Assembly: GCA_034435315.1 (NCBI GenBank)
Contig: DAOTYB010000274.1
Coordinates: 1 to 7,127 of the forward strand
Direction: 5' to 3'
Length of the DNA: 7,127 nt
Origin: VGOB01 sp034435315
Lineage (GTDB): Bacteria; Chloroflexota; Anaerolineae; UBA4142
Positions 1-6,618 of the stretch are shown in pieces. Position 1 is the stretch's first letter. Each line of letters opens with the position of its first letter. The notes beneath the pieces were generated by a model. That model had not been told where the DNA came from and ran no database searches. It worked only from the letters and a program-made list of their open reading frames with translations. Position numbers and translations under genes: made by a program.

Positions 1-159
1 GGCAGGGGGATGAGTGGGGTTGTTCCCGTAAAGGCAAAAGATTTTCTGCCCGTACAACGACGGTGAAATTCAGGCTCAGCCATCGGCTTGCGTTAGCCGT
101 CAGTTTCTAACCGACAGCGAGTGATGTCAGTGGCTGAGTAGTTACATCGGAGCTTTTTT
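1..159. other. Intergenic region, no recognisable gene
   Basis: No gene can be assigned here. Two plus-strand frames are open from the window edge, one ending with TGA at 64-66 and one with TAA at 108-110. Either could be the tail of a gene lying to the left, but neither short peptide is recognisable. The stretch is rich in inverted repeats: an 8-bp pair CTCAGCCA (75-82) and TGGCTGAG (131-138) encloses a smaller hairpin CGGCT-6 nt-AGCCG (84-99). It lies immediately after the stop of the minus-strand hydrolase operon, so the fold could belong to that transcript's 3' end or to a gene outside the window. Confidence 0.4.
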
Positions 160-161
160 TT
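111..161 (+). terminator. Possible weak intrinsic terminator for a gene left of the window
   Basis: An eight-T run (154-161) follows a broken stem: CCGA (111-114) can pair with TCGG (147-150), and CAGC (115-118) with GCTG (133-136), with a 10-nt bulge on the 3' side. The T-run touches the stop codon of the minus-strand hydrolase at 160-162, as expected for a convergent gene pair. The stem is poor, so this is a tentative call. On the minus strand there is no matching U-tract. Confidence 0.22.
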
Positions 162-1149
162 ATTCTCCCTCCAACTTGTCCGCGTACCACCTCAAATAAT
201 CGCTCACGTGCGCTGCCCAATAGTTGCTATCGTGACCGCCGCTCCACGAGTTTTGAAAATCGTGGGGGATGCCCAGCGCGTCCAAAAGCGCGTGTAACTC
301 TTTGACGGCATCACCCCATTGGGTATCGTCCGCGCCGATGTCAATCCAGATTTTCAACTCGCGCCACGTTGTGGTGTTCCGAAAGAGCCACACGGGATCA
401 TACTGCCTGAAATATTCAGGATCGCCGAAGAAAGGTAGCGAACCGTCCGCGCCGCGCGTGGAAGGACTGTGCGCGCCCACCACGCGGAACACTTCGGGAT
501 GCGTGAGCGCGAGCATCAGCGCGCTCTGTCCGCCGGACGACAAACCGCCAATCGCGCGACTCGTGGGGCGCGGCAGCGTGCGATAGTTCGCGTCCACGTA
601 CCCGACGACATCGCGCCAGACGTAATCGCCCCAGGGTTTGCCACTACTCCCCGGCACCGGCGCGTGATTGAACCACCACGATTTTTCTCCTTCGGGCATC
701 ACCAGAATCATCGGTTGGACTTGCCCGCCGCGAATGAGCATGTCGAGCGCGTGACACAAGCCGTAAGTTGCCCACTCGCGATAATCGCCGGCAAAGCCAG
801 AGAGCATATACAACGTTGGATAGCGGCGCGTGGAAGTGTGATAGCCGGGCGGCAAGTAAACAAGAATCGGCATCTCTTTGCCGATGAGCGGGCTGAAAAA
901 TCGCGCGTCGAGCAACTGGCTTTCGGTAAATCCGTGTGGCGCTTGAGGTGTCACCATCGGCAGAATGATTGTGCTGGGACGCGGAATCGTGGGACGTTCG
1001 GGCGCGAGTTTTTCGACGAGGTCGCAGGGTGAGGTGGGCGTGGCAGTGGGCGCGCGAGTGAGTGGAACTGTAGGCGCGCCGCGCGTTTCTACCGCGCAAC
1101 CCACGATGAAGAGCGCGAATAACGCAAGTAAGATTTTTCGATTCATCAT
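160..1149 (-). CDS. Lipoprotein esterase, alpha/beta-hydrolase (esterase D / feruloyl-esterase-like), distal operon gene
   Basis: Predicted 329-residue carboxylic-ester hydrolase tethered to the outer face of the membrane; its substrate cannot be read from sequence. Residues 1-17 form a lipoprotein signal with lipobox IVGC, and Cys18 is the lipidation site. A short Thr/Pro linker (about 25-60) leads to the catalytic domain (about 75-325). Family signs are YLPPGY (98-103), a GFAG turn near 118 (oxyanion-hole region) and the nucleophile elbow GGLSSGG with Ser204. Asp275 (in IGADD) and His306 (in GGHD) are the likely remaining triad members. The frame extends upstream to 1248, but that would run 33 codons into the preceding gene and bury the signal peptide. 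The start chosen at 1149 gives an ATGA overlap with the upstream stop; a second ATG at 1146 is equally possible and has GGGA five bases before it. The protein is a close paralogue of the gene at 1146-2228, most alike from residue 172 to 275. Family assignment is firm, specificity unknown. Confidence 0.88.
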   Translation of the reverse strand: MMNRKILLALFALFIVGCAVETRGAPTVPLTRAPTATPTSPCDLVEKLAPERPTIPRPSTIILPMVTPQAPHGFTESQLLDARFFSPLIGKEMPILVYLPPGYHTSTRRYPTLYMLSGFAGDYREWATYGLCHALDMLIRGGQVQPMILVMPEGEKSWWFNHAPVPGSSGKPWGDYVWRDVVGYVDANYRTLPRPTSRAIGGLSSGGQSALMLALTHPEVFRVVGAHSPSTRGADGSLPFFGDPEYFRQYDPVWLFRNTTTWRELKIWIDIGADDTQWGDAVKELHALLDALGIPHDFQNSWSGGHDSNYWAAHVSDYLRWYADKLEGE

Positions 1150-2228
1150 TGTCCCGCGAGTTGTGCCGAATACCACAACAAATAATCGGCGATATGGTGC
1201 ATCCAGTACGTATAGCCCTCGTGTGTGCCGGGCCAATCGCCGCGCCATTCGTGGGGAATGTTTTTGGCCAGCAGGAGTTCACGGAACGCGAGCACACAGC
1301 GATCCGAACCCGGACCACACTCGCGCACCTTGTCATCGCTGGCAGCCACATCGAGCCAGAGCGTCAACTGTCGCGCGTTCTCCGTGTTTTTGACAAGCCA
1401 GATTGGATCGAATTGGTTAAACCAATTCCAATCGTTGATGTACGGAATCGAGCCGTCCGCGCCGCGAAACGATGGACTGTGCGCGCCGACAATCGCAAAC
1501 ACTTCGGGATGCGTGAGCGCGAGCGAAAGCGCGCCTTGTCCGCCGAGTGAAAATCCGCCAATCGCGCGACTGGTGCGCTGCGGAATCGTACGATAGTTCT
1601 TGTCCACGTAATTCACCACATCCTGCCAGATGTAATCGCCCCAGCGTTTGCCATCGGTGCCCGGACCGTGATTGAAAAAGTACGACGGCGCGCCTCCTTC
1701 CATATAGCCGTTGGGCTGGACGATGATCAGCGGTTGAATTTCACCGGTGTTCATCAGTCGTTCGGCGACATCTTTCAATCCCCATTGTTCCCATTCGGTT
1801 GTATCTCTTAAATTAAAACCGCCATAGCCATGCAACATATACAACACGGGATAACGACGCGCGGTCTGGGTGTTGTAGCCGGGAGGCAGATAAATCAGAA
1901 TCGGGCGGTCTTCATTCAGAATGGCGCTGCGAAATCGCGTGTAGATGCGCGTGATGTTACCGCTGGGGCGTGGGAAAGGTGTACGCGTGGGGGTACGGCT
2001 TGGTGTCGCAGTGGGCGTGAGTGTGGGCGTTGGTGTCGCGGTGAACTCGAACGTTGGTGAGGGCGTGGGGGTGTAAGCAGGGGTTGGTGACTCGGTTATC
2101 CCTCTGAAATGTGGTGTGAGTGTTGGTGGGAGAGTGGGTGTGAACACGGGTGTGGGTGTGGGGGTAGGAGTGAACACGTCACACCCACTCACGAGCCAGA
2201 GAGAGAGAACAAGCACAATGGAGCGCAT
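1146..2228 (-). CDS. Lipoprotein esterase with Thr-Pro linker, alpha/beta-hydrolase (esterase D / feruloyl-esterase-like)
   Basis: Predicted 360-residue exported serine esterase. The signal peptide ends in lipobox VSGC, with Cys16 the lipidation site. Residues 18-90 are a low-complexity Thr/Pro linker that probably holds the enzyme away from the membrane. The catalytic domain (about 95-355) has YLPPGY (113-118), HGYGG (133-137, oxyanion-hole loop), GGFSLGG (224-230, nucleophile Ser227), an Asp at 298 or 299, and His336 in GTHEG. The segment around 150-175 (repeated hydrophobics then QPN) resembles the feruloyl esterase domain of clostridial xylanases and Fes-type esterases, so plant-polymer or siderophore esters are possible substrates; this is inference. 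It starts 6 bp after the upstream hydrolase stop, without a clear Shine-Dalgarno, and overlaps the next gene by 4 bp, which suggests translational coupling along the operon. Confidence 0.9.
   Translation of the reverse strand: MRSIVLVLSLWLVSGCDVFTPTPTPTPVFTPTLPPTLTPHFRGITESPTPAYTPTPSPTFEFTATPTPTLTPTATPSRTPTRTPFPRPSGNITRIYTRFRSAILNEDRPILIYLPPGYNTQTARRYPVLYMLHGYGGFNLRDTTEWEQWGLKDVAERLMNTGEIQPLIIVQPNGYMEGGAPSYFFNHGPGTDGKRWGDYIWQDVVNYVDKNYRTIPQRTSRAIGGFSLGGQGALSLALTHPEVFAIVGAHSPSFRGADGSIPYINDWNWFNQFDPIWLVKNTENARQLTLWLDVAASDDKVRECGPGSDRCVLAFRELLLAKNIPHEWRGDWPGTHEGYTYWMHHIADYLLWYSAQLAGQ
1965..2175 (-). repeat. Low-complexity Thr-Pro coding tract
   Basis: On the plus strand this stretch is a degenerate GTGGGT/GGTGTG-type tract, which reads on the minus strand as repeated ACN-CCN codons. 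It encodes the linker of the lipoprotein esterase (residues about 18-88). Pro/Thr linkers of this type join lipidated N-termini to extracellular domains. The near-simple repeats, densest at 2110-2175, are prone to slippage, so linker length may vary between relatives; gains or losses of 6 bp would keep the frame. Confidence 0.75.
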
Positions 2229-2234
2229 AGCGTT

Positions 2235-3335
2235 TCAATCGTCCAGCGGATTGGCAAGTTCTTCCTCGCGCAAGAATTGCAACGCACGGATTTGCATCTC
2301 GGGCGTGATTTCGTGTGACACATTCGGAAAGATGGCGAGATACGCTTCGATGCCGAGGTTCTGGAGGGCTTGCTTAAAGTTGCGCGCCCGTTCGACGCGT
2401 GTCTGTCCGCCGTACGGATCGAACGCGCGCGGAACGTCGTGGGGATGGTTGTCCTGTTCACCAACGCCAATCCAGAAGGAGACGCGTCGCAGGGCTTGCC
2501 AGTCGAGCGGTTTGCCGACGCATTCGTCCAAGTCTCCCACGCCGTATGGAAATGGGACTATGGTCGGGGTACCGCGAGCACTGGCGACGCGTTCGGTGGG
2601 CATTGTGTACGCGCCGGCCGCGAGGACGGCAATGCTCTTGACGCGTTCGGGATAAAAGTAGGTAAAGCGATGGCCCAGTTGCGCTCCGCGCGAGAAACCA
2701 TAGATGAGAACCTGGCGATACAGTTTCAAATTCAGGCGTTGCGGTAGTACGTCCAGCGTGTCCAGCAATCGGTTGGAGAGTTGGATGTCGTCCTCCCTCA
2801 ATTGCTGAGGGTCAAGGTGATTGCGGTAATCAAATGTTGGTGCGACCAATACCCAGTGATTGGCATCGGCAATTTTGATGAGATGTTTGGAGAAGGTATC
2901 GCCGCGATTGCCTATCCCGTGCAGTACCACAAAGGCACGCAAAGGTTGACGCGCCTGTGCCTGAGGGGGAAGATGCACGTACAGTTCTGCTTCGGTGAGA
3001 GGATGCGTTGGGCGCGTCCGCGCTGGAGGAGTGGCAACGATCGTAGTATGTGGTATGGGCGATGGCGTGACGCGCACTGCGCTAACGCCAGGGAGAGGTT
3101 CGGTGTTGGAAGATGGGGAAAGGTGGGAGAGGGCTGGTGTTGGGACAGGTGATATGGCAACAGGAGGGGCGGGCGCGGGTGGAAGGATGACCTGGGACTG
3201 CGCCTGGACGCTGCTATTTTCTACACCGAGTGATGCAACGATGGTGGGTGGAGCTTCTATGACGGTGGTACTGCCAATCAACAAAAAGGCTACAACGCCG
3301 GCGACGAGAATCGAGCGCGTGATGTATTTCGTCAT
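2235..3335 (-). CDS. Exported alpha/beta-hydrolase with Pro-rich linker, first gene of the operon
   Basis: Predicted 366-residue serine hydrolase, more distant from its two neighbours than they are from each other and closer in style to polyhydroxybutyrate-depolymerase-like or dienelactone-hydrolase-like esterases. Residues 5-28 form a hydrophobic signal peptide or anchor; no lipobox Cys is present, so it is secreted or N-terminally anchored. Residues about 45-115 are Pro/Ser/Thr-rich and unstructured-looking. The catalytic domain (about 118-360) contains LHGIGN (138-143, oxyanion-hole loop), YGFSRG (nucleophile Ser215), GEQD (Asp295) and VSHE (His341). An in-frame ATG lies upstream at 3416, but it precedes the predicted promoter; the start at 3335 has an AGAGGA ribosome site (3347-3352) eleven bases upstream and directly precedes the signal peptide. 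The substrate is unknown. Confidence 0.85.
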   Translation of the reverse strand: MTKYITRSILVAGVVAFLLIGSTTVIEAPPTIVASLGVENSSVQAQSQVILPPAPAPPVAISPVPTPALSHLSPSSNTEPLPGVSAVRVTPSPIPHTTIVATPPARTRPTHPLTEAELYVHLPPQAQARQPLRAFVVLHGIGNRGDTFSKHLIKIADANHWVLVAPTFDYRNHLDPQQLREDDIQLSNRLLDTLDVLPQRLNLKLYRQVLIYGFSRGAQLGHRFTYFYPERVKSIAVLAAGAYTMPTERVASARGTPTIVPFPYGVGDLDECVGKPLDWQALRRVSFWIGVGEQDNHPHDVPRAFDPYGGQTRVERARNFKQALQNLGIEAYLAIFPNVSHEITPEMQIRALQFLREEELANPLDD

Positions 3336-3346
3336 ATTCGATTGTG

Positions 3347-3352
3347 TCCTCT
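3347..3352 (-). promoter_or_regulatory. Ribosome binding site for the first hydrolase gene
   Basis: The minus-strand reading is AGAGGA, 11 bases before the ATG at 3335. It selects this start over the in-frame ATGs at 3416 and 3380, both of which lie upstream of the predicted -10 box. Confidence 0.6.
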
Positions 3353-3368
3353 GGGTAAATCTACTATC

Positions 3369-3396
3369 ATTATAGCACATTACTGGACTTTGGCAA
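3369..3396 (-). promoter_or_regulatory. Extended -10 promoter of the hydrolase operon
   Basis: On the minus strand, TTGCCA (3391-3396) is followed by a 16-base spacer and a consensus TATAAT (3369-3374), preceded by TG one base upstream (TGCTATAAT, extended -10). Predicted transcription begins near 3362, giving a leader of about 27 bases to the ATG at 3335. This is the only strong promoter seen upstream of the three hydrolase genes. Confidence 0.7.
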
Positions 3397-3419
3397 ACAT
3401 CGCATAGTTTGAACAAACA
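3389..3419. promoter_or_regulatory. Twin TTTG-CAAACA elements, candidate operator
   Basis: TTTGGCAAACA (3389-3399) and TTTGAACAAACA (3408-3419) are near-identical direct repeats whose centres lie about 20 bp apart, close to two helical turns. Each core is also a small palindrome (TTTG-n-CAAA and TTTG-nn-CAAA). The first covers the -35 box of the leftward promoter and the second the -35 box of the rightward one, so a dimeric regulator bound here could control both. No regulator gene is in the window. The AT-rich cores could also arise by chance. Confidence 0.4.
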
Positions 3420-3437
3420 CGGAATTTCTGCTATAGT
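3409..3437 (+). promoter_or_regulatory. Extended -10 promoter of the NACHT-HEAT gene
   Basis: TTGAAC (3409-3414), a 17-base spacer and TATAGT (3432-3437), with TG one base before the -10 (TGCTATAGT). Transcription would begin near 3444, only about nine bases before the ATG. Its -35 box lies 12 bp from the -35 box of the divergent hydrolase promoter. Confidence 0.6.
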
Positions 3438-3441
3438 GTGT

Positions 3442-3446
3442 AAGGG
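3442..3446 (+). promoter_or_regulatory. Ribosome binding site of the NACHT-HEAT gene
   Basis: AAGGG lies 6 bases before the ATG at 3453 and supports that start. If the predicted transcription start near 3444 is right, the site lies at the extreme 5' end of the mRNA and may be cut by it. Confidence 0.55.
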
Positions 3447-3452
3447 TGAAAT

Positions 3453-6400
3453 ATGGCTGATTCAGAATGGTCATCGGTATTGGAGCATTTGTTGCAAGAC
3501 CGCGCTCTCCTGCGCCGCGCCCTCCTTACTAGTGGCGAGAGCAACGTCCTTCGGGTTGGCACATACACTATCCGCATCAAAAAGGGTCCAAGTCTGGAGG
3601 TGGGCGACCGCCTCTACCAGAGTCCTGCTGTGAATGCGCTGCGTCGTGAGGTGCGCCAGATGCAGGCAGAAATCGCGGCAGACCGCTATGCTGCCTCTCT
3701 GCAGGAGTACTTTCGTGCCCTGCGCGCGTGTTGTGCCAGTTTGCCCTGTCTGACCCTGACGGATGTCCGCGTGCCGAAAAATCTGTCTGAAGTGTGCCTC
3801 CCCCGACGGTTACAACCGCAGGAAGAAGAATGGCAATGGAAACTCACCGCGCCAGAAGAATCGCTGACGATGGAGCAGGTTTTGCGCCAGACGCGGACGC
3901 CTCATCTGTTGATTCTCGGTCCGCCGGGCGCGGGCAAATCTACCTTGCTGCGCCAACTGGCTGAGCGTGCCTACGACGACCCGCAATTCGTTGGACTGGA
4001 GCGTCCTCACCTGCCCTTGTTCTTGCCACTGCGCGCGCTGGCTCGTGCTACAGGCGATTGGGAAGAGCGGCTGAATCAGGCTGTGCGCGACGCGCTCCAT
4101 CTTACACGCCCCCTGCCAGAAGGCTTTTTTGACATCTGGCAACAGCAGTTGGATGCCCCCTGGCTTTTTCTGCTGGATGGTCTGGACCAGGTCCCGGCGG
4201 AAAAGCATCTCTCACTCAAACAGTGGTTGGGTGATCTGCTGGCGCGCCCCGGCATTGCTCGCATCATCGTCACCAGCCGTCCCTCCGCTTATGCGGAGCG
4301 AGAATGGGACCTCACCCGCTTGAGCGTCTATGAAATCGAGCCGCTTGCCCCCGACCAGAATGCCGAACGGGCTGGGCACTGGTTCGGAGAAGAGGATGCT
4401 CCTCTCTTCCTGCAAACGCTGCAGAACGTGCACAGCAGCGCGCTAATCGAGACACCCCTTTGGCTCACCATCGCCGCTAGAGTGTATCGAGAACGCAAAG
4501 AGAAAACAGGAACAGGGAGCCTACCCCAACGTCGCGCGCAGTTGTACCAAGAGTTTGTGAACATCTGCCTGGATCAAGTCCGCGAGCGTGGTCTACGTGA
4601 CGATCTGGATGCTGCTGTGCTCGACCTGACACGTCCCATTCTGGCGCGCCTGGCTCTGGCAATGACCGATCATCCCGATTGGACAGACGAAGCCGCGCTC
4701 AAGCATGTGGTGGCGAACTATCTGGAGGAGCAACCTGGCTTGAAAGACCGCGCCGAGCACGTTGCTCGCCGTTTTTTGAGGGGCATAGCGCGATACAGCG
4801 GCATCTTTCTAAAGCGCCGTGAGCAGTACGAGTGGCTTGCCACCTTTCGCGAATATTTTGCCGCTCTGGCACTCGATCAACAGTTGGAAGCGGGACAATC
4901 TCTGGACCAAGTGCTGGGCGAGCGGGTGCTATCGTGGGACTGGGAAGAGACGATTCGGGTGCTTGCAGAGGTATGCGCTCAGCCGATGGTATTGATCGAG
5001 TGGTTGACGAGGCAAGCGATAGAAAAGCAGCGCGGCACCGTTGCTCTATTGGCGTGGCAGTGCTGGAAGGCAAGCGCTGCTGTTGTCGGCACAGTGCCGG
5101 TCTTGCTGATAGACGCGTTGATTGCCGCTCTGCACGATTCCAACAAAGGGGTACGCCGTCTTGCCGCAGTGGCGTTAGGGCAAAGCGGTACACCTGCGGT
5201 GGAGCCGCTCATCGGCGCGCTGGGCGATTCTGATGTGGACACAAGCCAGTGCGCCGCCTACGCGCTGGGAGAAATAGGTGATCCTCGCGCTGTGGCACCG
5301 CTTGTCACTGCGCTGAGTCATCCCAACAAAGATGTGCGCCGATACGCCGCCAGAGCGCTGGGAAGAATTAAGGATGATCGCGCCGTGGAGCCACTGGTTG
5401 CTGCGCTACGTGATCCAGACAAAAAGGTGCGTCTCGCGGCGGCAAGTGCGCTGGGAAACATTGGCGCGGCTCGCGCCGTCGAGTCGCTCATCGCGACCTT
5501 GTACGACACCGACGCCGATGTGCGTAAGAGTGCCGCCGAGTCGCTCGGGAAAATCGGTGTACCTGCTTTAGAACCATTGCTCGCGGCACTGGGTCATCCA
5601 CAGGTATCCGTACGTCTGGGTGCGGTCAAAGCACTGGGGCAAATCGCTGCTCCTCACACGGTCGAAGTACTCATCCCTCTGCTGCACGATCCCGATGAAC
5701 GTGTGCGCGGGAGCGTAGCCGAGGCACTGGGGAGAATTGGCGCGGCGCGCGCTGTCCCAGCACTTGTGGATGCTCTGCACGCTTCCAGCGCGAGTGTGCG
5801 CAAACAGGCGATAGAGGCACTGGGGAGAATCGGCGATGCTCGAGCGGCAGAGTCGCTTGTCGTTGCTCTTGGCGACCAGCATAATGACGTTCGCGAACAA
5901 GCGATAGAGGCACTGGTCAAAATCGGTGCCGCTGAGCCGCTCGTCGCTGCTCTCCACTCTCCATATCCAGATGTGCGCAGTGGTGCGGCGGAAACACTCG
6001 AGAAAATCGGCGCTGCCGCTGTTGAACCACTCATCGCTGCGCTGCGCGATCCCGACAAATATGTGCGCGCTCTGGCAGCAGAACTGCTGGGACGGCTGGG
6101 CGATGCGCGCGCTGTCGAGCCGCTCGTTGCCGCTCTGCGCGATGCGAACAAAAACGTACGCGCGTGTGTTGTAGAAGCGCTGGGAAAAATTGGCGATGCA
6201 CGTGCCATCGAGTCGCTGACGACCTCCTTGACTGATCCCAACGCGAGTGTACGCTCGAACGCGCTGGACGCGCTGATCAAAATTGGCGCGCCTGCCGTCC
6301 CATCGCTTGTCACGGCACTGAGTCACCCCAGCGTCAATGTGCGCTGGAGTGTGGTATTTGCGCTGGGCAAGATTGGCGATGATCGCGCCGTCGAGCCACT

Positions 6401-6602
6401 CATCGCCGTCCTGCGCGATCCGCACAAAGACCTGCGCTGGAGCGCGGCAGAGGCGCTGGGTGGTGTGGGGGACGCGCGCGCGCTGCCCGAACTGGAGCGT
6501 CTGGCGCGCGAGGAGGCCAACAAGACCGTGAGTGACGCCGCCTATCAGGCGATTGCTCGTATCCGCCAGCGTATGGCGCAAACCGGGGAACCCAAAGTGT
6601 GA
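3453..6602 (+). CDS. NACHT-domain STAND NTPase with C-terminal HEAT-repeat array
   Basis: Cytosolic 1049-residue signalling NTPase of the STAND class. Such proteins bind ATP through a NACHT module and oligomerise when the repeat domain senses a ligand; several bacterial NACHT proteins are known to protect against phage. Layout: residues 1-75, unassigned, with a beta-rich stretch (33-55) and then a charged helix (about 60-90); 83-120, a pre-NACHT linker; 151-164, Walker A GPPGAGKST (Lys162); 237-246, Walker B FLLDGLDQ (Asp242, Asp245), with Gln246 where NACHT proteins usually have Glu; 271-276, IVTSR sensor-1 strand. A helical and winged-helix region follows, with LYQEF near 364-368 and the typical TFREYFAALAL at 464-474. 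About 16 HEAT repeats of the PBS-lyase/EZ type occupy 549-1041. No transmembrane segment, TIR, nuclease or protease motif is visible, so the output activity is unknown. The gene has its own promoter and terminator and stands alone on its strand. A defence role is inference from architecture; other signalling roles are possible. Confidence 0.92.
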   Translation: MADSEWSSVLEHLLQDRALLRRALLTSGESNVLRVGTYTIRIKKGPSLEVGDRLYQSPAVNALRREVRQMQAEIAADRYAASLQEYFRALRACCASLPCLTLTDVRVPKNLSEVCLPRRLQPQEEEWQWKLTAPEESLTMEQVLRQTRTPHLLILGPPGAGKSTLLRQLAERAYDDPQFVGLERPHLPLFLPLRALARATGDWEERLNQAVRDALHLTRPLPEGFFDIWQQQLDAPWLFLLDGLDQVPAEKHLSLKQWLGDLLARPGIARIIVTSRPSAYAEREWDLTRLSVYEIEPLAPDQNAERAGHWFGEEDAPLFLQTLQNVHSSALIETPLWLTIAARVYRERKEKTGTGSLPQRRAQLYQEFVNICLDQVRERGLRDDLDAAVLDLTRPILARLALAMTDHPDWTDEAALKHVVANYLEEQPGLKDRAEHVARRFLRGIARYSGIFLKRREQYEWLATFREYFAALALDQQLEAGQSLDQVLGERVLSWDWEETIRVLAEVCAQPMVLIEWLTRQAIEKQRGTVALLAWQCWKASAAVVGTVPVLLIDALIAALHDSNKGVRRLAAVALGQSGTPAVEPLIGALGDSDVDTSQCAAYALGEIGDPRAVAPLVTALSHPNKDVRRYAARALGRIKDDRAVEPLVAALRDPDKKVRLAAASALGNIGAARAVESLIATLYDTDADVRKSAAESLGKIGVPALEPLLAALGHPQVSVRLGAVKALGQIAAPHTVEVLIPLLHDPDERVRGSVAEALGRIGAARAVPALVDALHASSASVRKQAIEALGRIGDARAAESLVVALGDQHNDVREQAIEALVKIGAAEPLVAALHSPYPDVRSGAAETLEKIGAAAVEPLIAALRDPDKYVRALAAELLGRLGDARAVEPLVAALRDANKNVRACVVEALGKIGDARAIESLTTSLTDPNASVRSNALDALIKIGAPAVPSLVTALSHPSVNVRWSVVFALGKIGDDRAVEPLIAVLRDPHKDLRWSAAEALGGVGDARALPELERLAREEANKTVSDAAYQAIARIRQRMAQTGEPKV
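5097..6575 (+). repeat. HEAT-repeat coding array, about 16 units
   Basis: The 3' half of the NACHT-HEAT gene is a tandem array with a period of about 93 bp (31 codons). The unit consensus is roughly AVEPLIAALRDPDKDVR followed by AAEALGKIGDAR. Units starting at residues 613, 644, 705, 736, 767, 856, 887, 948 and 979 are 31 residues long; units at 675 and 918 are 30, and those at 798 and 827 are 29, each ending without the GDAR-type tail. The first two (549-612) and the last (1010-1041) are more degenerate, as is usual for capping repeats. Similarity is also visible at DNA level, for example in recurrent GAGCC[GA]CTC[GA]T and GCTGCGCGATCC-like words, consistent with expansion by duplication. 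Confidence 0.85.
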
Positions 6603-6618
6603 GGATAGGCGATGCAAA

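Noticed and set aside
469..1032. A 187-codon plus-strand frame antisense to the distal esterase
   Set aside because: Arg/His-rich, family-less translation opposite a gene with an intact catalytic triad; similar shadows lie opposite the second esterase.
1150..1248. N-terminal extension of the distal esterase to 1248
   Set aside because: It would overlap the upstream gene by about 100 bp and hide the lipoprotein signal; the ATGA overlap start is typical of operons.
3336..3416. N-terminal extension of the first hydrolase to the ATG at 3416
   Set aside because: It would start upstream of the predicted promoter and place 27 Cys- and Gln-containing residues ahead of a normal signal peptide; the start at 3335 has a better ribosome site.
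5097..6575. CRISPR-like or non-coding tandem repeat
   Set aside because: The 93-bp periodicity is entirely explained by in-frame HEAT repeats, and units diverge at synonymous and surface positions.
5568..6617. A 349-codon open frame antisense to the HEAT array
   Set aside because: It mirrors the periodic, GC-biased HEAT codons, has no ribosome site, and opposes a sense frame with clear domain structure. Repeated units lacking stops on one frame produce such shadows.
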